This document shows, in pieces, positions 11,620 to 21,644 of a stretch of DNA of 64,000 nt; position 1 is the first letter of the stretch; each line of letters opens with the position of its first letter. Source of the DNA: Phytophthora quininea (taxonomy: Eukaryota > Oomycota > Peronosporomycetes > Peronosporales > Peronosporaceae); assembly GCA_011947345.1 (NCBI GenBank), contig JAAVTG010000618.1, positions 62,001 to 126,000 of the forward strand, read 5' to 3'. The notes under the pieces are model-generated. The model was given only the letters and a program-made list of their open reading frames with translations. It did no database searches and was not told the DNA's origin. The translations under genes were made by a program, and so were the position numbers.

Positions 11620-12440
11620 CACCGCACCACGAATGTTACGATTCCATCTCTCAAACCACCTTACGACTGCACAAGCCGTACCACCAGCGCTGCCGGTCAC
11701 CTTTCCAGACGCCGCGCACGTTCACGTTGCCGCACCCACACTCTCTCTAGTGCTGTCATCGGCAGCTATGTCCACTACCCCGCCGCCAGCACTGCGACGA
11801 ACACCACTCACCGGGCTCACCACGTCATCCGGCCCGGATGACACAGACACGAAGCCTCCGCGAACCTTCGCGCTGCCGGTTGAGCCGCCGCGGATGCACG
11901 ATGTCGAAATACCGCTCGCGACGAGTACGTCGCCGCTTGAAGCGCTGGAGCTGTCACCAGACACCACCGACAGCGTCCCTGACGCGCCGGACACCGCACT
12001 GCCCGTGCGAACACTGATGTTGCCACTAGCGCCCGACCCCGCCGCAGCCCCGCTCCCAATATCGACGAGACCGCTGGCAGCGTCTGCGGCACTCGAGCCA
12101 CTCTGCAACGTCACAGAGCCGCCCACAGAATCACCGCCACTGTGGCCACCATGCACCGACACAGAGCCGCCGCTGTCTGCAGCGCTGGAGCCGCTGATCA
12201 CAGTCACGGACCCAGACGCGCTGCTTGCAGAGCCACCGCTTCCCATCGTCACACTGCCAGACGCGCCGTTGACCGACGCACCACTGACTACACCAGGCTA
12301 ATTCGCATCCGCAGCAGACGTGCCCGCGCGACGCTAGCGTCACACCAGACTCCACATCACCCGCGTTCGGGCCACCTGAAGTGCCTCCCCTCCCTCCCAC
12401 TCGAGCGACGCTTGCTGCCGGGTCCATCGACACTGCCTGC
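11620..12440 (-). pseudogene. Serine/glycine-repeat (probable beta-helix) coding stretch within the hAT
   Basis: Minus-strand frames carry about eighteen imperfect repeats of the form SGxVxVxSGxSxxxx, for example GSVTVISGSSAADSGGSVSV and SGTLSVVSGDSSSASSGD. Spacing is roughly 18-25 residues. Repeats of this kind are seen in stramenopile cell-surface-type proteins and suggest a parallel beta-helix; that is inference. A frameshift near 12300 separates two parts. No transposition function is expected, so it looks like acquired host sequence. The plus-strand proline/threonine ORF over the same bases is its shadow. Confidence 0.5.
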
Positions 12441-12624
12441 CCACGGGCAGAAACTTTGTCGAAGGTCCGAGTCAGATGACTAGAACCTTTTGTTTTGAAT
12501 GAGGAAGCTCGTTTAAAATTATATTAGAAATAGAAGGATGAACTCGCTGTCGTTGTAGTTCACACCTGTATTCAAATGCAACACTGAATCTGTTTCTGCA
12601 GGATCAGTTAGATTTTTTATATCG

Positions 12625-12735
12625 AGTCGATCCGATCGAATCGGATCCGATCGGATTCAATCGATAAAAATCGATAATCGGTATGGACCAATCGAATCGG
12701 TCAGAAGGTACAGATCGATCAATCCGATCTGGTCG
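12625..12735. repeat. hAT subterminal repeats, right
   Basis: Repeated GATCCGAT / ATCGGATC / ATCGAT motifs adjoining the right terminal inverted repeat, mirroring 6181-6297. Confidence 0.7.
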
Positions 12736-12749
12736 ATTACCCAACTCTA

Positions 12750-12757
12750 GACTCAAT
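12750..12757. repeat. hAT target-site duplication, right copy (gactcaat)
   Basis: Identical to 6156-6163. It is followed after 7 bp by the TTAA of the piggyBac insertion. Confidence 0.95.
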
Positions 12758-14200
12758 CACCTCATTAACCCTCTACTCCTGAAATTATTCCGGATTATCC
12801 GTTATAGTGAACATATGAATTAACGTATGGCGGAAAATCAGTACTTATTACCCTGTATTAAGCCCTTTTGGCGCCACGTAGGACGATATGGCGATTGTGA
12901 TTGGGCGAGATCTGTTGTGACAACGGTTTTGCTGAACAAAACATGCACTACAACCTTCGCCTTGCGATCTCCCTGCAAAACCGTTATGATAAATTTAAGA
13001 TGGGGGCTCCGTTTCGCGCCAAAAGTCCTCCAGCTTCGCGCACCAAATTTTCGGCCAGTTCTCTACTAGAAGGTAGTAGAGGAGAACTGGCCGAAAAGTT
13101 TGGTGAGGAGTCAAAAGGTACGCGTGCTGCATTTAGCGCTTAGATAAACTCTTCATCCGTCTCACCGTCTTCTACTCTGCGCTTCTGTACGAAGCGGATC
13201 TTGTGCTGCAGCTCGGGGGATGGCGGTGCCGTTTCGCCAGGTCTGATGCCATACTTGGCTGCAGGTGAGCTCGCTGCCTTGGTCCAGGCGTCGGGCCGTG
13301 TTGCAGAGAGCCACGCGACCCCCTTCGCGATGGAACAGCTTCGACAGAAGAAGCGGCTCTCGAAGCTCCTAATTCCAGGTCCCGCCAGGGCTGAGCAGAC
13401 CTTACAGAGCCACTGCCTGCTTTTCTGACCGTTTTTCTCTCGTGTTTGCTGCAGCGTGTGCGGCTGTCGCGGCAGCGGCGACGTCGAGAGCTCCTCGCCA
13501 TTGTTTCCCGCCACGAAGTCCTCCCTTGTTTGTGACAGCAGATCGACATGCAGTCGCCGCATGAACTCAGCGTGTGTTGGCACCGGTTTCCCGCCTTTTG
13601 CATTGCGATTTTGTGCACAATGAACGCGTTCACTAACGCCAGATCCACCAGCCCTAAGAATATTGTCTTGTAGTACTTCCGCATCCGCACGGATTTCTGG
13701 ATGGAGTAGCGCTGCAGGCGCAGTTGATCGTGTACATCTACACCGCCCATAGTCTCATGGTAGTCGACGACCAGGCGAGGACACGGCACCGCTGAGATGG
13801 AGCCGTCGGGCTCGCGACGAGTCACTTGAGCCGGCTGTGTAGAGCAACCAGTAGCTAGGAACCGCACTGGCTGAGAGTCCATCCAAACCAGCGCAATAAA
13901 CTCTGGGCGCTCTTGCCATTGAGCAATTTTGTAGGTGCCTCGCGCCATGTTCTTTGGTCGACTTTTGGTCTCGAACTCAATACCTTTGCACCACCCAGTC
14001 GATCCGAGCGCATGGTTCCGACGTGGTAGATGCCCATTGAGAGCAGCTTGTCCGACAAAGGAAGCGACGTGTAGTAGTTGTCTGTGCAAACCAGTCGTTG
14101 CGACTGCTGACCGCGTAGGACATTTATCAAGTTCTTGACCACCGCCTTTTGGGCAACAGCTTGCTCATTCTTGTTGGCCTTGCCGCAATATATATCCAAC

Positions 14201-14294
14201 CTGCAACATGTCATCCGTAGTAAAGTCAGTCAAATCCGGAATACAGTCAATCACATCCCGTACATATTACGGATGCAGAGTTATATCACTTTAC
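14201..14294 (-). other. Intron in piggyBac transposase
   Basis: On the minus strand GTAAAGTGAT...ATGTTGCAG, 94 nt, splitting an Arg codon between ETAYCA and LDIYCGKA. Confidence 0.6.
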
Positions 14295-15964
14295 CTTGCA
14301 CAGTATGCCGTCTCCGCACAACACGTCAAGTAAAACTTTGTGCCCTACTTGTTGGGCTTCGCCGACATGTACTGCCTCATGGGGTTTCTGCGGTGACGCA
14401 TCGGAACCATGCCCTCGTCGAATGAGATCTTCGCTCCCAAGCGATAGCCGCGGAAGAATGTTTTCTGTAGCGCTTGCAGGACGGGGCGAATCTTGAATGC
14501 GCGGTCGTGGCTGTCGGCTTGTTTGGAGTTGTCATTGAAGTGCAGGTATCTTGTGATATCTTGGAACCGATCGCGACTTAGAAATTGCCCAAACGTACCA
14601 CGCGAAAGCGCGCCCTCAACTTTCGTGATCCAGTGGCGGCTCAGGCTCTCTCGTCGCGGCTCCAGCGAGCGTGCGATCAGCAAGCCAATGAAGCGAACCA
14701 GTTCATGAGGCTGAATGGAATTCTTACGGCGTAGTTTAGCCTTGTACTCATCCACTGACAACACCAACGTTGACGGGGTCGTTGCTCTGCGTGCTCTAGC
14801 CCGCGCCCGCATCGAGACAGCCACGTCGTCGACACACTCTTCACGAAATTGATTCGTCTCCGCAGCAATCTTTCGCCATAGCTCCTTCGGGAGAAAGAAG
14901 TAGAAGATCGCCAAAGGGCTTTCCGCGAAAGCCAATGCCGCCTTTGTCGGGCCGCAGGGACCGTCGTAAAGTTGGGCAGCGTTCACACGAAGTTCGTCAG
15001 AGTCCTCCTCGTCGTAGACACTCCACCCTTCCAGTTGTAATGCGTCCAACTCAGCCTTCCGCAAGTCGAACGTAATCGGCTCCTCGGGTTCGTCCTCCTC
15101 GAAGAACACAGCAGCATCATCGCCATCGTCTGACTCGTCTTTGTCGTACAGCACTGTGTCTTCATCACCTTCCGTGTCGGAGCCCAATGGTAGTAACCAA
15201 TCTTCTTCGCCGACGTTGAGATCATCATCATCTAGCGGGTCGAAGAGACGATCACGCCGAAGTGCAGACAGGAAGTTGTCCGAGTCGAAGTCATCCATTG
15301 TAACGGCGTCATCGCGAACCTCAGGTACAAGTGAGTTCACCTCCACAGTCGCATCCGGAATAGGTTGCACAGGCCTATCCGGAACAGCAGTCGTAACAGC
15401 CTCATCCGTAGTAGACGGAATAGCTTCGGTCATCTCCGGAATAGTAGAGTCTGTATGATCCGGAACAACAATTTGAGTGAGTGCTTTCAAGTCTCCACTC
15501 GATCCTGACGCATGTACGTACCCTCTCGCTGGCGCTTGGACGGTGAATGTCTGCTGGTACGTGTCTTGCGTTTTGACACTTTTTCGCAGCGGGCTTCTTC
15601 GCTTCCACAATCCTCTTAGAAAGCGACTTTCTTTTCGCTTTTGGAGCTGTCGAAGGTCGAGACGAACGGTTCTCAAGTGAGCGTGCAGATGTGGCTGGAC
15701 GAGCACAACTTGATGGACGAAGCACTAACGCCGGAGGCGCAGGTGCAGGACCTGGACTCGAGGCAGTCGGGGCAGAACTTGACGCAGGTGTTGGTGCTGG
15801 GCTTGGCGCTGGACTTGGCGATGGACTTGGCGATGGACTCGGAGCAACACTCAACGCAGGAGCTGGAGCCGGGCTCAGCGATGGCGAGGTCGGTGCGTAC
15901 ACCGAAGCATACGGTAGTTCCAGCCACCCGTGCTGGCGGCAGTAGTGCATCAGGCTCTCGTGGC

Positions 15965-16030
15965 CTACATTGAGCAGTAATGTGCGTTAGTGTATACATA
16001 AGTAAACTGCGCCAAAATCGCACAACTCAC
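15965..16030 (-). other. Intron near the 5' end of piggyBac transposase
   Basis: Minus strand GTGAGTTGTG...CAATGTAG, 66 nt, with an ACTAAC branch-like motif. It joins two pieces of the conserved N-terminal block in frame. Confidence 0.7.
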
Positions 16031-16614
16031 CGACGAAGTGGTCGACACCTTCTTTGCCGTCAACATTCCCATTTGGAGGCACATACGTGTTGTCGTAGCT
16101 GAGTCCCTTTGACCTCTTCCACGTCCATCCCTTTTTCCGAAGCTCGCGCCACATTTGGTGGAAAGTTTTCTCCATGGTCGTGCAGGTTGGCGTCTTGTCT
16201 TCGTGCTGGCAGATTGCGAAATGAAGACTCGTGGGTCTGTGCGATCTTATATCTGGTCCCCGATCCCTTTCCCGCGAATTTTCATGTCACTTGTCCCCAA
16301 CCGGGTCTGTTGAACTTTATACATACAAAATTCTATATGCGAGAATTAGGCTGTTGCGGAGCTCTCGGAATAATTTCACCTTTATAATATATATTCCGGA
16401 GAATCCGTAACGCCGGAGTAGGGAGTTAAGGTGGGATTGAACGCACCGCAATACAGCAATACACCTCGAAAGCCCGGCGCTTGTTGTACATGGCCGAGTT
16501 TCTGATCTTACTCACCTACGTCGAAGTGATCGATCCACTAACGCTATGTACGTACTGTATCTTGTGACTATCCGAGATAGTATTAATTTTTTACTTTTGT
16601 TTGTCGTAGCAATC

Positions 16615-17500
16615 TGTAATGAACTCTTGAGGTCCTCCCGTTCCTAGAGTAGCCGCTAGCTCGTGTGCTGACCCTGCGTTGGATCCGATGAGCCGTCCGT
16701 CACTAACTTCAACACCGTTAACAACTACTGGCCGACAGAGAACCAACTGGGCTCCCTGTGCCGGTGCGTGCCCTGGCCGACACTGCCACCTATTTATTAT
16801 CCTTTCTCGACAACAACTGTCCTGCCTGCTCTCAACCTTGCAGCCCTTGGCACCTCGCGAAGCGAATTCCTGCACGCCTGTCCTTACCACTTGGAACACA
16901 CTGGCCCCTTACATCGCAGTACGGAGACTCGAAGACACACTAGTCTCCTTCCGTTCGTTCGGTCCACGCTAGCACCATTCTGCACAGCCACCGCTGGCAT
17001 CAACAACACCAACCGCCCTTCCTGCCTGCACGTCACCTTGCAGTCCTTGACAGTATCAATTGCCGCAACGCCGGTCACGGGTCGGTCGACTGTTCCCGCT
17101 TCAGCGTCCACCGTCGAGACTACCACCGTCGTTCACTGTTGGCTTCCAACTGTTGGCTTCCAACTGCTGCTTCCGTCTGACGTCCACCGTTGTCACCACC
17201 GTCGACGTCCACCGAGTCCTTACATCCGATGTCCACCGCCAACTTCCTGCTTACTGTCGTCGGTTGCCGCACTTCTGTCGTCACCTTCTGCTGCTTGCCC
17301 TTGTCGATGCCGATTGGAGACTTGTCCTCGTCGCTGCCGGACTGCCAGATCTCGTCGCTCAAACCCAAAGCGACCTTTACCATCGGTCGCCCCCAAGTCG
17401 CAACCGCCCAACAATTATTGATTGTCGTTCAGACGCATCTCGGTGTCGCTGCCACCAGGTCTATTACAAATCTATTCGTCTGTAACCTATCAACTATCAA
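16615..17500. mobile_element. Solo-LTR-like insertion, 886 bp
   Basis: Begins TGTAATGAAC and ends CAACTATCA, flanked by a 4-bp direct repeat aatc (16611-16614 and 17501-17504). Removing it restores the paralogue B codons N-R-R-Y-Y-A-V-F right after the intron acceptor at 16609. It is CT-rich with no protein domain; long ORFs on the plus strand are compositional. Parts resemble 51471-51690 (CCGGTG-GTGCCC, CTATTTATT, TGG-ACACACTGGC). Confidence 0.6.
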
Positions 17501-17624
17501 ATCGGAGGTACTACGCAGTTTTCGACAATATGAGCTACTCGGAACTCCTTACGACTCTCGGCCGCGTGCAGTTTTATTTCGCGCTCCAGCTCATGTCATT
17601 CCTGCTGCTGGTTCATACCCTCCG

Positions 17625-17949
17625 TGTTGAAGATCAAGGCCAGACGTAGCAAGGACGGTGCACCTCGCTGCGTGCACGAGCCGCAACAGCGTACAAGATG
17701 GCGTGGATGAAGGCAGCATGAAAATGCTGCAGTGAGCAAGGAAGCTACGCGCGGTGCGAAGTCACGCGCAACGCAAAGGCGCGCGAGGGTGCCCAAGAGG
17801 GCAACGGTGAAACCTGCATGTGGACAAGCTAAATGTAAGCTCTGAAGAACTAGAACTTGTTAGTAGATTTAAACACTCACTTTCCAATACACACTCAACT
17901 ACTCAAGTGGTCTTCCATTTCCTGTCAACGTCTGCACCAAGTGCCAAGT
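17625..17949. mobile_element. 325-bp insertion in paralogue B
   Basis: Flanked by the 5-bp direct repeat ctccg (17620-17624 and 17950-17954). Removing it joins ...LLLVHTL to SMLGVSLIRQLAF in frame, matching paralogues A and C. It begins TGTTGAAGATC but does not end in CA, so element type is unsure (truncated solo LTR or small non-autonomous element). Confidence 0.6.
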
Positions 17950-18079
17950 CTCCGGAGCATGTTGGGGGTCTCGCTGATTCGACAACTTGCATTTGCTCTC
18001 GAGAAGCAGTTCGACTGGGTCCAAGTGTGGCTGCTCACCATATTTTGCTACAACGTGCATGTGTCGCTGCAGCATCCAG

Positions 18080-18135
18080 GTCAGAAACATTATGATCTTA
18101 GTTTGGTATTGGGTTTTAACGGTGCGTGTCTTCAG
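18080..18135 (+). other. Last intron of membrane paralogue B
   Basis: GTCAGAAAC...GTCTTCAG, 56 nt, splitting a Gly codon (SLQHP-G-YDYSFKFAW). Same position as 4782-4841 in copy A. Confidence 0.75.
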
Positions 18136-18193
18136 GCTACGACTACAGCTTCAAATTTGCCTGGGTGAAAAAGCAATCGACACCGACCTAAAC

Positions 18194-18649
18194 CTACAAT
18201 CCGACCGTATTGTTAGTGTCTTGGCTCCCGTCGTTTGACGACATCAAGATCGCGTCGTCCTTGCAGAGCTTGACGATGCCGCTGGTCGGGAATCTGCTGC
18301 TCTCCCATATCATGAAGGACGAGATGATGTTGTCGAGTCCGACGGGCTCGGACTTCATTTGTCCTTTGGGGATTTTGTTTGACGCGTACTGCTTTCCTCT
18401 GCATTCTTTGTCATCGTAGAAGGCGATACTGGTGTGCTCAGGAGCGTTGATCCACGATGCCGAGGAAGCCCTGTTATTGAAACAGTCGACGACGCTGTAG
18501 CAGCGTTGGGACGTGCCGAAGTTGAACTTCTTGAACTTATGCTTCCTGCTGTAGTTGTCGCGGTCGAATAGCCACAATTCCGTGGCGATAGTCGGGAGCA
18601 TGGCGCCAGCTATCATGAGGATCCATAAGGCAAACGTAGTGACCAGCAT
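18194..18649 (-). CDS. Small secreted four-cysteine protein S1
   Basis: 151 aa, intact. N-terminal signal peptide with hydrophobic core ALWILMIAGAML. Mature part has the family pattern: QRCYSVVDCFNNRASSASW (Cys50, Cys56), then IAFYDDKECRGKQ (third Cys), ISSFMIWES, and a late fourth Cys (VKLCKDD). The spacing suggests two disulfides. The pattern FY-x-D-x-x-C-x-G plus ISSFM-x-W recurs in S2-S6. The fold may resemble secreted beta/gamma-crystallin-like domains, which is inference from the aromatic and Cys spacing only. Start 18649 is chosen over the upstream in-frame ATG at 18727 because it places the signal sequence at the N-terminus. Its stop is 2 bp from that of membrane paralogue B (convergent). 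Confidence 0.75.
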   Translation of the reverse strand: MLVTTFALWILMIAGAMLPTIATELWLFDRDNYSRKHKFKKFNFGTSQRCYSVVDCFNNRASSASWINAPEHTSIAFYDDKECRGKQYASNKIPKGQMKSEPVGLDNIISSFMIWESSRFPTSGIVKLCKDDAILMSSNDGSQDTNNTVGL

Positions 18650-19014
18650 GTTGACTGCACTGGTCGATGGAAAATTGAAAACTGCGCATCGCCAAGAAAA
18701 GCAGGTTCCGATTACACACCAGTGCAATCAAAGGGTATGGTGCGGACTCATGTTTCACCGTGGTAGGTGGCGGAATTGAATTATTTTCAAGGACGAAAAT
18801 TGATATATGTTTCTATCCTCAACTGGCAATGAATATATGTACTTCGCTCGATCGGTACGATGTGTGAAACGGATAGAGTTGACGAACAGAAAGATGTTCG
18901 CTGCTTTTATTCCTCATGAATGGCGATCAGTAGATAGATCATGTTGAAAATGTTAGTGAAATGCTCACTCGGTGCATTCTCTACTGCTCAAACTCTCTCG
19001 ACCGAGTCGACACC
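18650..19014. other. Intergenic spacer between S1 and S2, no gene seen
   Basis: Divergent spacing between minus-strand genes S1 and S2; upstream of the S1 ATG is a CAATTTTCC stretch like the oomycete FPR element, but without a clear Inr. Nothing else is recognised. Confidence 0.4.
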
Positions 19015-19445
19015 TTAGCTCGTTCCCCACGGACAGGGCGTGTCGATCCCGTTGGACGTCTTCTTGTCCTTCTCCCAGATCATGAAGGACGAGATTTGGT
19101 CGTTGACCTTGTCGAGTGTAAAGTCTTTCGGGGAGTGGTCGGACTGCTCTGTGGCCCAGTGGCGGACGTCGCCAGTACAGTCCTTGCCAGTGAAGAAAGC
19201 AATGCGGGACTTGCCGTCCATGTCTCCGCCCTCCGGTAAACCCTCCCACTTGACAGACGAAGCTTTGTCGTTCCAGCAGCTGAGGTTGTAGCAGTGCTGC
19301 GTCTTGGAGATGCCCCACGGGAATGTTGATCCTTTGAAATTGATGTTCTGGTAAAGGTGACGGTGCCGTACCAGGCCGACACGGAGTCGATCAGCGACGT
19401 AAACACGAACGCCACTGTGATGGCGACCAACGTAGTGGAGTTCAT
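19015..19445 (-). CDS. Small secreted four-cysteine protein S2 (one frameshift)
   Basis: The signal peptide (VAITVAFVFTSLIDSVSA) and first mature residues WYGTVTF lie in one frame; from about 19348 the frame shifts by one base and the rest follows: CYNLSCWNDKASSVKWEGLP, SRIAFFTGKDCTGD, DQISSFMIWEKDK and DTPCPWGTS at the end. Belongs with S3 and S6 to the subgroup having C-x4-C and a Cys-Pro-Trp C-terminus. A single missing base may be an error, in which case the gene is intact. Confidence 0.65.
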
Positions 19446-19722
19446 TGCGGAACGCTCACAAATGGTGCGAAAGATGAGAAGTGATAGTCGACCGAGCGTC
19501 GTTAAAAGTAGGAATGGAAATTGCTTTCAACTTTTATGGATGGTGGTTTCGAGGAATGCATTTGATTTAACATTCAGACTACCATCGTGAATGCTACTCC
19601 ACCGTCCTATCGCGGGACCTTGAAATCACGGGTAGAAGAAGCTCTGTCAAAATGACCGTACAACGTTTCTGTTTTGGATGATATGGAAAGTTTCGCGAAA
19701 ACCAACTGGATTGAATGTTTGG

Positions 19723-20177
19723 TTAGTTTATCCATATCCATTCGACTTCACCGAAATGCTCGAAATGGACCTTTGTGCCCCACGAGTACGGGGTTTCGGT
19801 GCCGTGTTTAATCTTGTTGCCGTTGGGCAATACCATGAAGGACGAGATGTCGTCGTTGATGCCATCCTTGGTGAGGTCGATGGGGTAATTGGTGGCCTCG
19901 GTCGTCCACTCTTGGTGATGACCGGTGCAATCCGCGTTCTTGTAGAAGGCGATCTGAACCCAGCCGTCGAACGAGCCTTTCTGGGGCAAACCTTGCCATT
20001 TGATAGACGACAGCTGAGGTTCTAGCACTTGTGCTCCTTGTTGATGAACCACAGGAAGTTGAACCCTTAAAGTTGGCCTGCTGGTAAAGTTGACGACGCC
20101 CTCCCATCCGCCGCTGGAGCGACAGCGAGCGTGAACGCGACGAGCAAAGCAGGTAACAGCATGTTGGTGATGGTCAT
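19723..20177 (-). pseudogene. Small secreted four-cysteine protein S3, degenerate
   Basis: Signal-peptide ATG at 20177 (MLLPALLVAFTLAVAPA) is followed by pieces in different frames: GVVNF, YQQANFKGST, NLSC, SIKWQGLPQKGSFDGW, IAFYKNADCTGHHQEW, and DDISSFMVLPNG. The first Cys position is followed by a stop in frame, at least three frame changes are needed, and the conserved W of SSFM-x-W is replaced by P. The C-terminus (TPYSWGTKVHFEHF) has lost the fourth Cys. Most decayed member of the cluster. Confidence 0.65.
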
Positions 20178-20281
20178 TGTTGGCAGTCTGCAACCAAACT
20201 AAACAGCTACCGGAGGAAATGGCTACTCCGTTCGATTCATAAAACATTAAACTGAGCAGCAGGATTCACCTGACAATGAAT

Positions 20282-20560
20282 CTACCATCCGTAGCCCCAG
20301 CCTTTATATCCCCACGGGCCGTAGCCGCCGTAGCCTCCCCAACCACCGTAGCCGTCGTACGGATATCCCCATCCATAGCCGCCATAACCGCCCCACCACT
20401 GCTCCTTCTTCTTGCCATCCTTATTTTCGGGTGCACCAGCCGCAGGTGCAGCGTTGGGAGCGTTCGGCGCAGCCACGTTGGCTTCCGCTGACTTGACGTC
20501 AGAAGCAGCGACACTGGAGACAGCGACGAAAGTAGCGACAGCGAGAGCAGCAACCTTCAT
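20282..20560 (-). CDS. Secreted Gly/Tyr/Trp-rich protein
   Basis: 92 aa, intact. Signal peptide (VAALAVATFVAVSSVAA), an Ala/Pro/Asn-rich middle, a charged DGKKKEQ, then about 40 residues made of GYGG/GWGY/GGYG repeats ending GWGYGW. Such proteins are secreted and usually become part of extracellular matrices or cell walls; the role here is inferred. Lies among the secreted S-family genes on the same strand as S1-S3. A TATATAAG-like sequence lies about 180 bp upstream on the coding strand. Confidence 0.75.
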   Translation of the reverse strand: MKVAALAVATFVAVSSVAASDVKSAEANVAAPNAPNAAPAAGAPENKDGKKKEQWWGGYGGYGWGYPYDGYGGWGGYGGYGPWGYKGWGYGW

Positions 20561-20919
20561 GGTCGTGATCCGATTAGTTATCGAGGCTTAAGAGCTGGAA
20601 GACAAATTACCAAGTGAGTATTTCTTGCATGAAGCAATCGGTTTGACAGAACCGGACAACTGAGAAAGCAACAAAATATCACGACAAACACACAGATGGA
20701 TGGAGATGGTTGACTTTCACTTCAACTTGTCGAATCTTATATAGAGGTAAATGTATCTACCCCTTATACAAGAGACACGAAACGTTGCCTTCTTTTCACT
20801 GCGAAGCGCTGGTGTTGCCTCTCTCCTGCCTCTTCATCGATGAACACAGCCACATATCGTGGGCAATAGCCCCGTGTTGGCTCTCGGGCGGACGGCTAAC
20901 GCACTGCACAGGCTGAGGC

Positions 20920-21600
20920 ATCATCTCGTCCTCAAGTGGTTGCTTCTACTGCACCTCCACGACCAGCATTCATCCGTGAACGTCCCGACTTGTACTTGGA
21001 AACAGCACGTAGGCATTTTGTCCAGACGCTCAGCGATGGTCTCCACTCACTCTAAGAAGACGACTCAGGAATCCGACGACGCCAGTTGTGCAAAACCTGT
21101 TCCTATCCCCGGATGGACGCTGAATCAAGCAGAAGTCATGAAGAAACTACTGGCCTGAAGATTTGAACGAAGATCCTAAAGACGCGGGCGATGGCTTTGT
21201 GTGGAAATGTCCAACGCAATCGCTATCTAAAGTTTCTCGATCTCTGGGTCCTGGACGAGTACCGTGGACGACTACGACGATATCTCCGATAATCTTCACC
21301 GCCCTATTGTGCGTGAGTGCAGATTCCAGCTTTTGGTGCTTGACTTTGCCTCCTCTGCGCTGCCAAGGACATCAAGCGGCTGCATGGCTTTGGAGGTCAA
21401 GGCAAGCCGGCAGTGGTCTGCACGGAGAAAATGGCAGATTTAGTGTGAATGGCAGGTGGTCCATTGTGGAATCGACGCGTACGCCCGAGAGCTGACACAT
21501 CGCTATATTTACTCGCGATCTCCACCGTGAGACGGTGGTGCTCCCCGATGACGAGCCAGGACGGAGCTACCATGGATGCTTCGTAGTGAGTATTTAATCT
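20920..21600 (+). pseudogene. Possible ISXO2-like transposase remnant
   Basis: Frame changes link LNEDPKDAGDGFVWKCPT, KFLDLWVLDEYRGRLRRYLR and a stretch around 21380-21430 with GGQGKP. The order 'CxxxxS block, LDLW..EY, GGPGK' matches ISXO2-type DDE transposases that are common in oomycetes, but every block is damaged and the finger cysteines are incomplete. Assignment is by resemblance only. Confidence 0.3.
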
Positions 21601-21644
21601 ATCTTATCGATCGGAAAGCAATCCTCGGCTAGTTACTCATGAAC

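Larger units (their letters stand above)
6164..12749. mobile_element. hAT DNA transposon, 6586 bp, complete ends, with acquired sequence
   Basis: Ends are a perfect 13-bp inverted repeat: TAGAGTTGGGTAA at 6164-6176 and its reverse complement at 12737-12749, flanked by the 8-bp duplication gactcaat. Subterminal zones hold many ATCCGATC/GATCGGAT motifs. Inside, from left to right: a translation elongation factor 3 fragment (plus, about 6450-8324), a hAT transposase gene (minus, 11341 to 8356) itself split by an insertion of about 0.9 kb, and a serine/glycine-repeat coding stretch (minus, about 11620-12440). It sits inside membrane paralogue B. The transposase is frameshifted, so this copy is probably non-autonomous. 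Confidence 0.9.
13140..16175 (-). pseudogene. piggyBac transposase (DDE_Tnp_1_7 type), three disruptions, two introns
   Basis: Starts at 16175 (MEKTFHQMWRELRKKGW). An intron at 15965-16030 joins GVDHFVG to HESLMHYCRQHGWLELPYA. A Ser/Pro/Ala-rich and acidic linker follows. The catalytic core has three Asp in piggyBac context: SFDEGMVPMRHRRNPMRQYM, then VCTDNYYTSLPLS, then ETMGGVDVHDQLRLQRYS. The C-terminus (13140-13450) has a Cys-rich finger: WLCKVCSALAG, then RFFCRSCSIAKG. A second intron is 14201-14294. An in-frame TAG at about 14340 replaces a Trp-like position after SAKPNK, and frameshifts occur near 15585 (run of A) and 13580. The catalytic residues survive but the frame does not. Confidence 0.85.
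12769..16425. mobile_element. piggyBac transposon, 3657 bp, flanked by TTAA
   Basis: TTAA at 12765-12768 and 16426-16429 flank the element; the ends are similar inverted repeats (CCCTCTACTCC on the left, CTCCCTACTCC on the right strand). It contains a minus-strand piggyBac transposase gene. It sits 15 bp from the hAT insertion in the same host gene. TTAA targeting is diagnostic of the superfamily. Confidence 0.88.
5011..18191 (+). pseudogene. Multi-pass membrane protein, paralogue B, split by four insertions
   Basis: Starts 111 bp after paralogue A stops. Coding pieces are 5011-6163, 16430-16614, 17501-17624 and 17950-18191. Recognisable family blocks: WLRIIAILVATPLPC, IHQFRMVVPILPYPLRSTIR, MKLCMRNLFARVAV, SYCMQSAPPFWTSL, then (after hAT and piggyBac) RRLLYMAEFLILLTYVEVI, then (after the LTR-like element) LQLMSFLLL, then (after the 325-bp piece) IRQLAFALEKQFDWVQVW and a C-terminus ending KQSTPT. 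Introns: 16548-16609 and 18080-18135. The exon part equivalent to TYMLASFHLP of copy A is missing next to the LTR-like element. There are frameshifts near 5450, 5545 and 5880, and an in-frame TAA lies in the piggyBac target TTAA. Certainly not functional as it stands. Confidence 0.85.

Noticed and set aside
11474..12301. 275-codon plus-strand Pro/Thr-rich ORF
   Set aside because: It is the antisense of the regular serine/glycine repeats on the minus strand; its composition follows from that repeat and it has no domain.
16768..17421. 217-codon ORF inside the LTR-like insertion
   Set aside because: CT-rich low-complexity translation with no motif; overlapping ORFs of similar length exist in other frames.
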